Shown: positions 35,356-44,389 of the stretch, piece after piece | Layout: each line of letters begins with the position of its first letter | How positions within the stretch are numbered: the stretch's first letter is position 1 | NCBI GenBank assembly: GCA_022712895.1 | Contig: JAFLJS010000023.1 | Span: forward strand, 62,001 to 126,000 | Direction of reading: 5' to 3' | Source of the DNA: Desulfocapsa sp. | Lineage (GTDB): Bacteria; Desulfobacterota; Desulfobulbia; Desulfobulbales; Desulfocapsaceae | DNA length: 64,000 bases | Program-made: the position numbers and the translations under genes | The notes under the pieces: model-generated | Told to the model about the DNA's origin: nothing | Databases searched by the model: none | The model's input: only the letters and a program-made list of their open reading frames with translations

Positions 35356-36086
35356 TTTCCATTACAAATCTCTCAAAACGGTATAAGGCACACACCGCTC
35401 TTGACCATGTTTCACTTGAAGTACAACAGGGAATTATCTTAGGTCTTTTGGGACCAAATGGTGCTGGTAAGACTACCCTTATCTCCATCCTCAATGGCCT
35501 GATACCGTACCGGGATGGTGACGTCTCTATTTTTGGCCTGCCCCTCAAAGAAAATCAGAAAGAAATCAGACGCAGAAGTTCTTTTATTCCACAGGCATTT
35601 GCTTTTTATGACAATTTAACTGTTCTGGAAAACCTGCGGTTTTTTGCCGGCATTCAGCGAATTACGGGGAATACACTGCAAAACACCATTGATTCTGCCG
35701 TTTCCACAAATCGTTTACAGACAATGCTGGATAGACGGGCACATAGCCTGTCAGGTGGACAAAAACAGCGATTAAATATTGCCATCGGCCTCCTCAACGA
35801 CCCTGAAATCATCTACTTCGACGAACCGACTGCTGGCATTGATCCTGAACTACGTAACAATATCCTGCAATCCATTTTGTCATTTAAAGCTGCTGGAAAA
35901 ACCATTATCTACACCTCTCATTATATGCAGGAAATTGAACAGATCTGCGACGAGGCAGCGATTATCCATCAGGGCAAAATCGTTTGCCATAAGCCCCTTA
36001 CTGACCTCCTTCAGCAAAACGATTCGCAAACGACTCTTGAGTCTATTTATCTCTCACTCACATCCGGGCAGGACGAACAATGCTGA
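35352..36086 (+). CDS. ABC transporter ATP-binding protein
   Basis: This 244-residue protein carries Walker A GPNGAGKTTL (about 36), Q-loop FIPQAF, ABC signature LSGGQKQRLNIAIG, Walker B IIYFDEPTAGID and the H-loop YTSHYM. It belongs to the ABC-2 drug/lipid exporter group. It pairs with the permease gene that overlaps it by 7 bases. It would energise movement of the cluster's lipid product out of the inner membrane. Confidence 0.92.
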   Translation: MISITNLSKRYKAHTALDHVSLEVQQGIILGLLGPNGAGKTTLISILNGLIPYRDGDVSIFGLPLKENQKEIRRRSSFIPQAFAFYDNLTVLENLRFFAGIQRITGNTLQNTIDSAVSTNRLQTMLDRRAHSLSGGQKQRLNIAIGLLNDPEIIYFDEPTAGIDPELRNNILQSILSFKAAGKTIIYTSHYMQEIEQICDEAAIIHQGKIVCHKPLTDLLQQNDSQTTLESIYLSLTSGQDEQC

Positions 36087-37240
36087 CCCAGATGCTACGC
36101 AAAGAATTTATTCTTATCCTGCGGGACAAACACAGTCTGGCCGCCCTCTTTATCATGCCCTTTCTCTTTATACTGATCATGAGTATGGCGCTAAAAGATA
36201 CCTTTAACAATGAACGCGCCCTTTTAAATTATGAAATAATTGATCTGGATAAGAGTCTTGCAAGCAGAACACTACAGGATTTTATGCTGACCAGCTCTTT
36301 TCTGCATAAACAGACAGAAGAGAGTAACAGCAAAACTCACCTCACCATTTCCATTCCCAAAGGATTTTCCACAAGTCTTTTGCGGAAGGATAGAAAAGAA
36401 CCACTGCTGCAACTTGAAGTGGCACCCGATGTTAAACAGGAAATGGTGTTAATCTTTCAGGCAAAGCTCACAGCTGACATCATGGCTCTGCGCCTGATGC
36501 AAATTCAGAAGAAAATTGCACTGCTGTTGCCTGCCTCACAGACTTTTCCGGATTTAACAGATTTTCAGTCAAAGGATTTCCTACAGATTGATTACAAGGG
36601 CATGAAAACCAATGAACAGCCAACCTCCACACAGCAATCAGTCCCCTCGTGGATTGTGTTTGGAATGTTTTTTGTTATCATCCCCATGTCCACAATTTTC
36701 ATAGGTGAACGTAAGCAGAACACTTTAATGCGTATGGCCAGCATGAATATCTCCGTGCCCGTCCTCTTTGCCGGAAAAGTAATTCCATATATCCTGATCA
36801 ACCAGTTTCAGGTGGTGCTTATGATTGCTGCCGGTGTTTTTGTTGTCCCTCTGCTTGGAGGAGATGCACTAACTCTTGGCCATTCTCTTTCCGGACTGGT
36901 TCTGGTATCTCTTGCCTTAAGTATTGCTGCCATTGGCACGTCGGTACTCATTGCAACGCTTGCAGGTACAGTGGAACAGGCGACAACCATCGGTGGATTG
37001 TTAAACATTCTTTTCGGAGCCATTGGCGGAGTTATGGTGCCCAAGATGTATATGCCACAAGCCATGCAGACATTTTCCAATGTTTCTCCCATGTCCTGGG
37101 GTCTTGAAGGATTCCTTGATATTTTTCTGCGTGGATATGGAGTAACAGAAGTCATTCCGGAAACGCTTGCACTTTGTGGATTTGGCATCAGCCTACTCTT
37201 GGTGGCAGCTTTAATTTTCAGTAAGCGAGTGAATATATAA
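36080..37240 (+). CDS. ABC-2 type transporter permease
   Basis: This 386-residue protein has one N-terminal membrane helix (SLAALFIMPFLFILIMSMAL), a large extracytoplasmic domain (about 45-200), and five C-terminal helices, the ABC2_membrane_3 layout. The motifs WIVFGMFFVIIPMSTIFIGERKQNTL and MSWGLEGFLDIFLRG are typical. With the ATPase just upstream it should form a lipid or secondary-metabolite exporter. Aryl-polyene clusters more often carry an MMPL exporter; none is visible here, so this ABC pair is the best candidate. Confidence 0.9.
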   Translation: MLTQMLRKEFILILRDKHSLAALFIMPFLFILIMSMALKDTFNNERALLNYEIIDLDKSLASRTLQDFMLTSSFLHKQTEESNSKTHLTISIPKGFSTSLLRKDRKEPLLQLEVAPDVKQEMVLIFQAKLTADIMALRLMQIQKKIALLLPASQTFPDLTDFQSKDFLQIDYKGMKTNEQPTSTQQSVPSWIVFGMFFVIIPMSTIFIGERKQNTLMRMASMNISVPVLFAGKVIPYILINQFQVVLMIAAGVFVVPLLGGDALTLGHSLSGLVLVSLALSIAAIGTSVLIATLAGTVEQATTIGGLLNILFGAIGGVMVPKMYMPQAMQTFSNVSPMSWGLEGFLDIFLRGYGVTEVIPETLALCGFGISLLLVAALIFSKRVNI

Positions 37241-37244
37241 TATA

Positions 37245-37541
37245 ATGTCCCACACACAAATACAGAAACAGATGACAGATGATAAGAATATGACGTTGAA
37301 AAAACGTCTTAAGCAGATGATACTCACCGAGTGCGATGTGGACCATATCACAGTCGATGAGTTTGCTGATGATGTACCGATTTTTTCAGATGAAAGTCAA
37401 CTTGGGCTGGATTCGTTAGATGCGCTACAGATATCTGTGGGTTTACAAAAAGAATTTAATGTACGGCTGCCGGATTCAAAGTCCTTTCGGCGTCATGTGA
37501 CCACCATTAATGAACTAGCAGAATACATCCAATCGCAATAA
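37245..37541 (+). CDS. Acyl carrier protein of the resorcinol arm
   Basis: This 98-residue acidic protein has the phosphopantetheine motif SQLGLDSLDALQISVGL with Ser at about 58. The predicted helices fit an ACP. The start could be ATG 37245 or the later in-frame ATG 37272; the former leaves 4 bases after the permease stop. It probably carries the acyl chain for the DarB-like ketosynthase or the BtrH-like acyltransferase. A second ACP at 42292-42555 sits next to the FabF-like ketosynthase. Confidence 0.88.
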   Translation: MSHTQIQKQMTDDKNMTLKKRLKQMILTECDVDHITVDEFADDVPIFSDESQLGLDSLDALQISVGLQKEFNVRLPDSKSFRRHVTTINELAEYIQSQ

Positions 37542-37598
37542 TTGATGGTTTCGTGAGGGGCTATTTCAACAGATTAAGAGTTTTTACGATTCCATCCA

Positions 37599-38624
37599 TC
37601 ATTTCTGATTTCGCCAGCAAGTGGGATCAGCAGCCAGATAGTCACCGGTAAGCTGATAAGCAGCACCACGACAGCCATAACATTCATGGGCCTTATCACA
37701 ATCCCGACACTCTCCCTTGATCATCTCCCGGAAATTCTTTAGATCCTTTACGACCTGAGAATTTTTCAGAATATCACCAAGTGGATTATTTCGAATATTA
37801 TCCAGCGGGATAGTAACACCAACACAAGGCATAACCTCGCCAGAGGCTGTTACCAGGCAGGAGACCTGATGCCGCATGCATTTATTGCCAACCAGTGGTG
37901 GCTGCGGGTCCCATTGACGATGATATTTTTCCTGATCTATTCGCGACAATTCTGCAAAGAGTTCCTTCAACTGTATAGAATCAACCTGCAACCATAAATT
38001 ATCAAGGGCATTTGCCTGGGGCGTAAGCACTTCAAAGTAGGGCTCGATATTCTGATCACGGACCCACTGCCATAACTCCGGCAACTCTTCAAAGTTAGAC
38101 TGACAAATGATGGTGGACAACGCCAGAAACTTGTCCTCTGCCGGATAACCGGCATCTTTTAAATGTGTAAAAGCCTTCTGAATAATATCGTAGGCTCCTT
38201 TTCTACCCGCCAGGAGATCCTGAATTTCGGCTTTTCGGGAATTCAACTTTAAGATCACCCGAACATTCAGCTCAGCAAGTAATCCGGCAAGCTCTTCGTC
38301 CACACCGGTACCGTTGGTAAACATCTCAATTTCAAAACCCTGACTATTCAAGAATTGCAACATTTCCGGCAAATGAGGATAGATACTTGGCTCACCACCT
38401 AAAATAATGATCTTCCCGGCTCCCAAAGCCTTCGCCTGTAGGATAACATCTTTTATTTCATCCCTTGAAAGCTCACCCTTGCACTCTACCTTCTCAGGCA
38501 CATAACAGTACGAGCAACGGAAATTGCAAATACGACTGAACTCAATTTCCATGGACAGCAAGCGATCATCAGCCACTGCATCCTTAATTTCCTGCTCTGT
38601 AAATTCCAGATTATATAATTGCAT
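37599..38624 (-). CDS. Radical SAM/SPASM enzyme
   Basis: This 341-residue protein has the radical SAM cluster CNFRCSYC (about 33-40) and a C-terminal SPASM domain with eight or more cysteines (CMRHQVSCLVTASGEVMPC, CRDCDKAHECYGCRG and a final CW). SPASM enzymes hold extra Fe-S clusters and modify peptides, proteins or small molecules. No RiPP precursor gene is visible nearby. It is convergent with the ACP gene and follows the cobalamin-type radical SAM gene on the same strand, so a part in the cluster's chemistry is likely. The substrate is unknown. Confidence 0.85.
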   Translation of the reverse strand: MQLYNLEFTEQEIKDAVADDRLLSMEIEFSRICNFRCSYCYVPEKVECKGELSRDEIKDVILQAKALGAGKIIILGGEPSIYPHLPEMLQFLNSQGFEIEMFTNGTGVDEELAGLLAELNVRVILKLNSRKAEIQDLLAGRKGAYDIIQKAFTHLKDAGYPAEDKFLALSTIICQSNFEELPELWQWVRDQNIEPYFEVLTPQANALDNLWLQVDSIQLKELFAELSRIDQEKYHRQWDPQPPLVGNKCMRHQVSCLVTASGEVMPCVGVTIPLDNIRNNPLGDILKNSQVVKDLKNFREMIKGECRDCDKAHECYGCRGAAYQLTGDYLAADPTCWRNQK

Positions 38625-38630
38625 TTCTGA

Positions 38631-38709
38631 TCAGCACCGGTGATGAACGGTAAGCCGGCACTCAGCATAGTACCCCCTTCAGGGGTGAAATTGCCTTGGT
38701 GCTGACCCA
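38631..38709 (-). other. Structured intergenic RNA-like region
   Basis: GATCAGCACC (38631-38640) pairs with GGTGCTGACC near 38700-38709 to form a 10-base outer stem with one G-U pair. Inside are ACCCC-cttca-GGGGT and a possible AAGGCA/TGCC stem. It lies in the 148-base gap between the two radical SAM genes. It could be a structured leader of the SPASM gene or a processing site. It matches no riboswitch known to me. Confidence 0.35.
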
Positions 38710-38772
38710 ACCATTCAAGTTAATTCATCAATAAAAAATTCTTCCTTTTGTACAGCTCCTAAAAAAAACGCG

Positions 38773-40263
38773 CTAATATCCTTCAAGATCTTTAAAATAA
38801 TTCATTTTTTCCAAACGCTGTATGTCCTGGCGAAAGCGTCCTTTCCAACCAATTTTTTTCATAATCCGCCGATAACGCATTTTCAAAATCGGCTTCATCA
38901 GGTAAACCCAGATCCAAATCCAGAGTCTTCCCTGTTTGCGTACAGATGTTGGCGGATTCCACCAACCGAGTACCACTTGGCGCTGATACCAGAACTGGTA
39001 TTGCAACTCGTCACTACTCAAATGTTTCGTACGCACATTCGCCCACAGACCGTTGTACTTCTTTAGATCTGTCTTGTTGGTTATCAGACCATCTGCTAAA
39101 AGCTTGTCACGCATACCTGTTTTCGGGTAAGGAGTGATAATCTGACAATAGGCGGCATCCGCCTCAATTTCCTTAAAAAACTCGTAGTTTTCTTTGACGG
39201 AGTCAGCGTCATCATCGGGAAACCCGAAGATAAGCCCACCGATAACCATCATTCCATGCTTATGACAATTGGCGATAGCCTGTTGGGAAGCCTTAACGAT
39301 ATCACCCTTGCCGGCAATACTGAGATTCTTTTTTGATCCGTTTTCAATACCTAAAAAAACAGATTTAAAACCGGCCTGTGCCATTTTCTCAACCATGTCT
39401 TCATTGCTGGCCATGGTCATACAGTCTGCTTGTACGAACAGTTTCAGGTTTTTATAGTTTCTGGCAATTATGGCATCGCAAAGTTTTTTGACACGTGTTG
39501 GGTTCAGTACCATATTATCATCGGTAATGAAAATAGATTTCACTTTCAAATTATAATAAATATCATCAATATCTTCTATCACTCGGCTGATGGGATAGGC
39601 ACGAAACCTGCGTCCATACATATTTTTCATGGAACAGAAGTTACAGGATCTGGTACAGCCCCTCGAGGTCTCCAAGGCTTCGATCCCGGCATTCATCAGA
39701 TGGTAACCCCAGGTGAGACGGCGTTTATCGCGAATGGGGCGTTTGATGGTTTCAAGATCAAGGTTCTGAGCCCGATTATTATGACTAAATGATCCGTCAA
39801 CCTTATGGGAAAGAGATGGAATTGTTGCCAGGTCATCTCCGTCAGCAAGCGCATTTACCAGAAGCCTGCAAGATTCCTCCCCCTCACCACGAATTAGAAA
39901 ATCAACCCACTGCATATCAGCTGTCAGCCCTATTTCCTCAGCCATTAGAGTCGCATGATATCCACCGACAACAATCTTTGTATCCGGTGATAACTCCTTA
40001 ATCAGGTGAGCAATTTTAATGCAGGTATCGTATTGCCAGGCCATGGCCGACAATCCCACAAGATCGGGTTGAATCCTGGCCATCACTTTGGTGATATACT
40101 TTTTTACAGATCTCCGCTTACGGATCAGATCCACAAGAAAAACATCATGGTGCGAGTCGATATTTCCGCCAATGCTGGCGATACCAAGATTGGGGATATG
40201 CACCGCCGCTTCATGCACCAGTATCGGCACCACATCTGGCATGGAGATTAACAGTACTTTCAT
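38773..40263 (-). CDS. Cobalamin-binding-domain radical SAM enzyme (first copy)
   Basis: This 496-residue protein has an N-terminal B12-binding-type Rossmann domain (MKVLLISMPDVVPILVHEAA to about 150, with VGLSAMAWQYDTCIKIAH and IVVGGYHATLM). The radical SAM core begins at SRGCTRSCNFCSMKNMYG (cluster cysteines near 200-207) and contains GLIFGFPDDD. A basic C-terminal region (WIWIWVYLMKPILKMRYRRIM) may contact membranes. This class methylates unactivated carbons or rearranges carbon chains. Its start overlaps the acyltransferase stop (ATGA), so it belongs to the lipid arm. Confidence 0.87.
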   Translation of the reverse strand: MKVLLISMPDVVPILVHEAAVHIPNLGIASIGGNIDSHHDVFLVDLIRKRRSVKKYITKVMARIQPDLVGLSAMAWQYDTCIKIAHLIKELSPDTKIVVGGYHATLMAEEIGLTADMQWVDFLIRGEGEESCRLLVNALADGDDLATIPSLSHKVDGSFSHNNRAQNLDLETIKRPIRDKRRLTWGYHLMNAGIEALETSRGCTRSCNFCSMKNMYGRRFRAYPISRVIEDIDDIYYNLKVKSIFITDDNMVLNPTRVKKLCDAIIARNYKNLKLFVQADCMTMASNEDMVEKMAQAGFKSVFLGIENGSKKNLSIAGKGDIVKASQQAIANCHKHGMMVIGGLIFGFPDDDADSVKENYEFFKEIEADAAYCQIITPYPKTGMRDKLLADGLITNKTDLKKYNGLWANVRTKHLSSDELQYQFWYQRQVVLGWWNPPTSVRKQGRLWIWIWVYLMKPILKMRYRRIMKKIGWKGRFRQDIQRLEKMNYFKDLEGY

Positions 40264-41057
40264 GGCACCACCTGTTCTTTTTCGGGTTTCTGCTGCTCAA
40301 AAGCCTGTTGTACTTTTTCGTGAAGCATGGAAACAGTCATCTTCCCTTGTGTTGATTGTGCCGTAATTATTTCGAGTTGTTGCAAGGTGATACTGTTCTG
40401 CAAGGTAGTATTAAAGAAAAACTGGGCGGGCGTAAAGAGTTTATCCGTCCCACATAACCTGAGCACATGGATGGGACACTGATACATTCTGGCAATTTTA
40501 AACACACCTTTATGTAAGGGCCCCACACTTTCCCCACCACTTCTGGTACCTTCCGGAAAGACAAAAAGGTTGCCTCCACTTTCAAAAAATGATCCGATAT
40601 TTCCAATCTGCTCTATCATCTTACCTGCATATTTCCCTTCAGTGGACGATGGCAGATAGCCTGATACATCTAGAAGAAAACCAAAAACGGGAGCTGAAAA
40701 GAATTTTGACTTCACAATACTCTTACTCTGTGCCAAAAGTGAAATAAAGAGCAAGGGATCAAGGTAAGAGAGATGATTACAGACAATAATTGCCCCCCGA
40801 ATATCTTTTACTCGACGGTCAATCGACCAATGATGACTGGGGGCCAGCGTTCGCAAAAGAGCTAAAAAACCCTTAAAAAAACGATGATTCAAATATTGAA
40901 AAGACTTTTCCTTATTAGAAGAGAAAAAGTAACTGCCAAGATAAAAGAACGAGAAGAAAAACAGAAAGGCGAATATAAAATATCCCCAGCAGATAAACGT
41001 TACCGAGACATCGATAAACCACTGCAAGGGAGTTTTATTCCTGTTACTCCCGAACAT
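40260..41057 (-). CDS. PlsC-like lysophospholipid acyltransferase
   Basis: This 265-residue protein has an N-terminal membrane hairpin region (FICWGYFIFAFLFFFSFFYL), the catalytic variant NHLSYLDPLLF at about 92 and the acceptor motif FPEGTRSGGE at about 169. The usual NHxxxxD is kept. It would transfer an acyl group from an ACP or CoA to a lipid acceptor. PlsC-like and LpxL-like acyltransferases are both standard in aryl-polyene clusters, where they attach or handle the polyene chain. It overlaps the ketosynthase gene by 14 bases. Confidence 0.87.
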   Translation of the reverse strand: MFGSNRNKTPLQWFIDVSVTFICWGYFIFAFLFFFSFFYLGSYFFSSNKEKSFQYLNHRFFKGFLALLRTLAPSHHWSIDRRVKDIRGAIIVCNHLSYLDPLLFISLLAQSKSIVKSKFFSAPVFGFLLDVSGYLPSSTEGKYAGKMIEQIGNIGSFFESGGNLFVFPEGTRSGGESVGPLHKGVFKIARMYQCPIHVLRLCGTDKLFTPAQFFFNTTLQNSITLQQLEIITAQSTQGKMTVSMLHEKVQQAFEQQKPEKEQVVP

Positions 41058-42282
41058 CTCTAACTAGAAGGCAGGTGTTAACCCCGCCAAAGGCAAAGTT
41101 CTGAATGGCCGCTATCTTCGCTTTTGTTTCAGTCACTTGCCGCACATGATTAAGCATGGCGCAACGTTCATCCACGTTCTCAAGATTCAGGGTGGGGGCA
41201 ATAAAACCCTGCTCCATCATATACAAACTCAGGATAAGTTCAATACCACCACAGGTTCCCATGGTGTGCCCCATATAGCTTTTAAGGCCGGTTACATAAG
41301 GACGACCACCATACACGTTGTGGATTGCCTGTGACTCAATGACATCACCCATTTTGGTGGCTGTGGCGTGGGCACTGATAAAATCAACATCGGCAGCCTC
41401 TATTTCTGCATCCTGCAAGGCCAGACGCAAGGTGGTGGTAATACCGTTAAGATTTGGCAAAATAAGATCACCACCATTGTTATTACAGCCAAAACCAATC
41501 ACCTCGCCAATGATATTGGCTCCCCGCGCCTTTGCCGACTCATACTCTTCTAATAGAACGGCAGCCCCGCCCTCACCCACTACCAAGCCATCCCTATTCG
41601 TATCAAATGGGCGTGGCGTGCATTCAGGGGTATCATTATAGTCCACCGAGCAGGCAAGCAGATTGTCAAAAACTGCCACGGTGGTTGTATCGTACTCGTC
41701 TGCTCCTCCACAGATCATGGCATCCTGCATGCCGTACTTCACCATCTCATAACCAAAGCCAATGGATTGGCTGGAAGTTGTGCAGGCAGTGGATGAGGCG
41801 ATGACCCGTCCGGTAATACCAAACATACGGGTTATATTCACTGCGGTGGTGTGTACCATGGATTTTAAATAATCCACGGCTCCGATGGAGGAAAATTCAT
41901 TTTTCAGATTACTGAAGAATGTTTTGTAGATATTTCGCTGTATGGTTGGGCTGCCATGGGTTGAACTGAACGAAACACCCAGACGCCCGGATTGAATAAA
42001 CTCCTGGCTGAGGCCCGAATCTTCCAGTACATCCTTTGCCACTTGGCAGGCATAAAAGGAGACTGGACCCATGGTTTTTGTGTGTTTTCTGGCAAAACCG
42101 TAATCGATTTCATAATCCACAGTACCAAAGACTTTGGAGTGGAGATGGTCGGTGAGTAAACCATCGTCACGCAAAGGTTTTACTCCAGATCTTCCACTAC
42201 GCAGACTTTCTACGATATCACTCTTCCCGTATCCTATGGGAGTGATTGCTGAACAGGCAGTTATAACGACTCGTCTTGGCAT
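41044..42282 (-). CDS. FabF-like beta-ketoacyl-ACP synthase
   Basis: This 412-residue KAS II-type ketosynthase has the active-site cysteine in STACTTSSQSIGFGYEM (about 165), the first histidine in SAHATATKMGD and the second in YMGHTMGTCGG. It has the ordinary length of an iterative elongating ketosynthase and all three catalytic residues. In aryl-polyene and polyene-type pathways such an enzyme extends the chain with malonyl units. The preceding ACP gene is 9 bases away and the gene overlaps the PlsC-like acyltransferase gene. No separate chain-length factor is visible. Confidence 0.9.
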   Translation of the reverse strand: MPRRVVITACSAITPIGYGKSDIVESLRSGRSGVKPLRDDGLLTDHLHSKVFGTVDYEIDYGFARKHTKTMGPVSFYACQVAKDVLEDSGLSQEFIQSGRLGVSFSSTHGSPTIQRNIYKTFFSNLKNEFSSIGAVDYLKSMVHTTAVNITRMFGITGRVIASSTACTTSSQSIGFGYEMVKYGMQDAMICGGADEYDTTTVAVFDNLLACSVDYNDTPECTPRPFDTNRDGLVVGEGGAAVLLEEYESAKARGANIIGEVIGFGCNNNGGDLILPNLNGITTTLRLALQDAEIEAADVDFISAHATATKMGDVIESQAIHNVYGGRPYVTGLKSYMGHTMGTCGGIELILSLYMMEQGFIAPTLNLENVDERCAMLNHVRQVTETKAKIAAIQNFAFGGVNTCLLVRDVRE

Positions 42283-42291
42283 AAGAACAGT

Positions 42292-42555
42292 TTATCCGTT
42301 TTCCTTATTTGCTTGCATGGTCTGGACATAATCAAGGATATCATTAATCGTGCGGATAGACATCGCCTGCTCTTTTTCTTTTCTGGAAAGCTGAAAGCCG
42401 ATCATCTCTTCAATTTTGGCCAGCAGTTCTATGGCATCGATTGAATCAAAACCATGATCATCACGTAGATTATCAGTGAGTCCTGGTTCTTCAAACTCAA
42501 ATTCATCCACAAGAACTGCTACAATTTTCTGCTCTAATTCGTCTCTAGTCATCAT
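42292..42555 (-). CDS. Acyl carrier protein of the polyene arm
   Basis: This 87-residue acidic protein has the phosphopantetheine site DDHGFDSIDAIELL (Ser about 39), followed by an ACP helix III region (FQLSRKEKEQAMSIRTINDI). The start is ATG 42555 or the ATG directly after it; there is no obvious Shine-Dalgarno. It is first in the minus-strand group ACP-KS-acyltransferase-radical SAM. It should carry the growing chain for the FabF-like enzyme; its sequence is distinct from the ACP at 37245. Confidence 0.88.
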   Translation of the reverse strand: MMTRDELEQKIVAVLVDEFEFEEPGLTDNLRDDHGFDSIDAIELLAKIEEMIGFQLSRKEKEQAMSIRTINDILDYVQTMQANKENG

Positions 42556-42655
42556 ATGGGTAACTTTTAATGGAAAAGTAATATTCAGAATGTGTTAGCC
42601 CTGATAGTACACATTTTCCGTGGAAATGAAAAAGGATTTTTTGTAAGCCTTCACC

Positions 42656-42683
42656 TTGACAAACCAAAGCAGTAGGCTATCGT
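42656..42683 (+). promoter_or_regulatory. Possible sigma-70 promoter of sbcB
   Basis: TTGACA at 42656-42661 is a perfect -35 box. TATCGT at 42678-42683 is a fair -10 at 16 bases spacing. It lies about 40 bases before the sbcB ATG. Confidence 0.5.
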
Positions 42684-42721
42684 GAATAAAGGATTTTTTC
42701 CATCAACTCCGGAACAACACA

Positions 42722-44155
42722 ATGACAACCACTCTGTACTGGCATGATTATGAAACCTGGGGAGCTGACCCGAGGCGGGATCGCGCCGCACAATTTGCAG
42801 GCATCCGCACCGACACCGATCTGAAGATTATAGGCAAACCTCTAGTGCAGTACTGCAAACCGGCAACGGATATGCTGCCAAACCCTGAAGCCTGTTTAAT
42901 AACCGGAATAACACCGCAACAGGCCATGAAAGAAGGGGTATGTGAAGCAGAATTTATGGCAGAAATTCACCGGGAATTTATCCAGCCCGGCACCTGTGGC
43001 GTAGGTTATAACAGTCTACGCTTTGATGACGAATTCACCCGATATGGCTTCTACCGAAATTTTTTCGACCCCTACGCACGAGAGTGGAAAAATGGGAATT
43101 CCCGCTGGGATATCATTGATATGATACGACTCACCCATGCCTTACGCCCGGAAGGGATTGAATGGCCAATGCGGGAGGACGGTACGGTCAGCTTTCGTCT
43201 TGAAGAGTTGACGAAAGCAAATGGTATCAGCCACGAAGGGGCTCACGATGCACTGTCCGATGTACATGCAACCATCGACATGGCTCGGCTTGTGCGAAAA
43301 TGCCAGCCCAAGTTGTATGACTATCTCTTTGATCTTCGCAACAAACAAAAGGTCGCAGGACAACTCAACCTGCAAACGCGGGAAATGGTACTCCATGTCT
43401 CCTCAATGTATCCGGCAGCTCAGGGTTGTATTGCACCTGTGATCCCACTGGCACAGCACCCCACCAATAAAAACGGTATTATCGTTTTCGATCTGCGAAA
43501 TGATCCAGAGCCACTGCTAGACTTGAGTATTGAAGAAATTCAGGAACGATTATTCGTCAGTAATAAAGATCTACCGAAAGGTGAAGAACGCATCCCCTTA
43601 AAAACAGTGCATATCAACAAATGTCCGGTGATCGCCCCCATGGCGACCATGAATTCACAGAGAGCTGAAAAGTGGCAGATCGATATAGGGCTTGCCAAAA
43701 GATATGCTGACAAGTTACGTGCTAACTCGGATCTATCTAAAAAAATCCAGCAAGTCCACGAAGCGAATGAATTTCCTGCCATTGCTGACCCGGATCAAAA
43801 CCTCTACGGAGGTGGTTTTTTCTCAAACCTTGACCGACGGAAAATGGATGACCTCACAGACATGAGTCCAAAAGATCTCAGTAAAACCCGCACACAATTT
43901 GATGATCCTCGTATTCCTGAAATGTTGTTTCGGTATCGTGCCAGGAACTGGCCACAAAGCTTATCGCAGGAAGAGCGTATGCGCTGGGAAGATTTCCGGA
44001 GAAACAGAATTTCCAACCCGGAAGCTGACTGCGGAATCACACTCGCCTCCTATCAGAAGCAACTAGCTGAGCAGGTGACACATCCTAAAACAAACTCCCG
44101 TGACCGAGCAATCCTCTTAGGACTGGCTGACTGGCTTGAAATTATCAAGCTTTAG
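42722..44155 (+). CDS. sbcB: Exodeoxyribonuclease I
   Basis: This 477-residue protein has the DEDDh exonuclease motifs: HDYETWGADPRRDRAAQFAG (Asp and Glu of Exo I), SLRFDDEFTRYGFYRNFFDP (Exo II) and HEGAHDALSDVHATI (Exo III with His and Asp). It continues through the SH3-like and helical regions of ExoI (AQGCIAPVIPLAQHP). It degrades single-stranded DNA 3' to 5' in recombination and mismatch repair. It has no metabolic link to the surrounding lipid cluster and, with the next two plus-strand genes, interrupts it. Confidence 0.93.
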   Translation: MTTTLYWHDYETWGADPRRDRAAQFAGIRTDTDLKIIGKPLVQYCKPATDMLPNPEACLITGITPQQAMKEGVCEAEFMAEIHREFIQPGTCGVGYNSLRFDDEFTRYGFYRNFFDPYAREWKNGNSRWDIIDMIRLTHALRPEGIEWPMREDGTVSFRLEELTKANGISHEGAHDALSDVHATIDMARLVRKCQPKLYDYLFDLRNKQKVAGQLNLQTREMVLHVSSMYPAAQGCIAPVIPLAQHPTNKNGIIVFDLRNDPEPLLDLSIEEIQERLFVSNKDLPKGEERIPLKTVHINKCPVIAPMATMNSQRAEKWQIDIGLAKRYADKLRANSDLSKKIQQVHEANEFPAIADPDQNLYGGGFFSNLDRRKMDDLTDMSPKDLSKTRTQFDDPRIPEMLFRYRARNWPQSLSQEERMRWEDFRRNRISNPEADCGITLASYQKQLAEQVTHPKTNSRDRAILLGLADWLEIIKL

Positions 44156-44389
44156 CTGCTCCAATCAGTCTCAAAAACATGGTATGGGAAACACCCTCTA
44201 CGACAATATTATACCTGCGCATTCAGACAAATAAAAGCCACCTCCACATCCACACTACTTCTCACAACTGAATAATTTGTCGGCTTCGGCAAACCGCCTT
44301 GCCCGAGACGCCACATTGTGGTACTGTCGCATTGTATCCACTTGCCACAGGCGAGTTCACCACAACTCCACACAAAGAGGAATTGAACA

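Noticed and set aside
38486-38710. Small minus-strand frame as a RiPP precursor for the SPASM enzyme
   Set aside because: Most of it is a shifted reading of the SPASM gene and it has no leader-core pattern.
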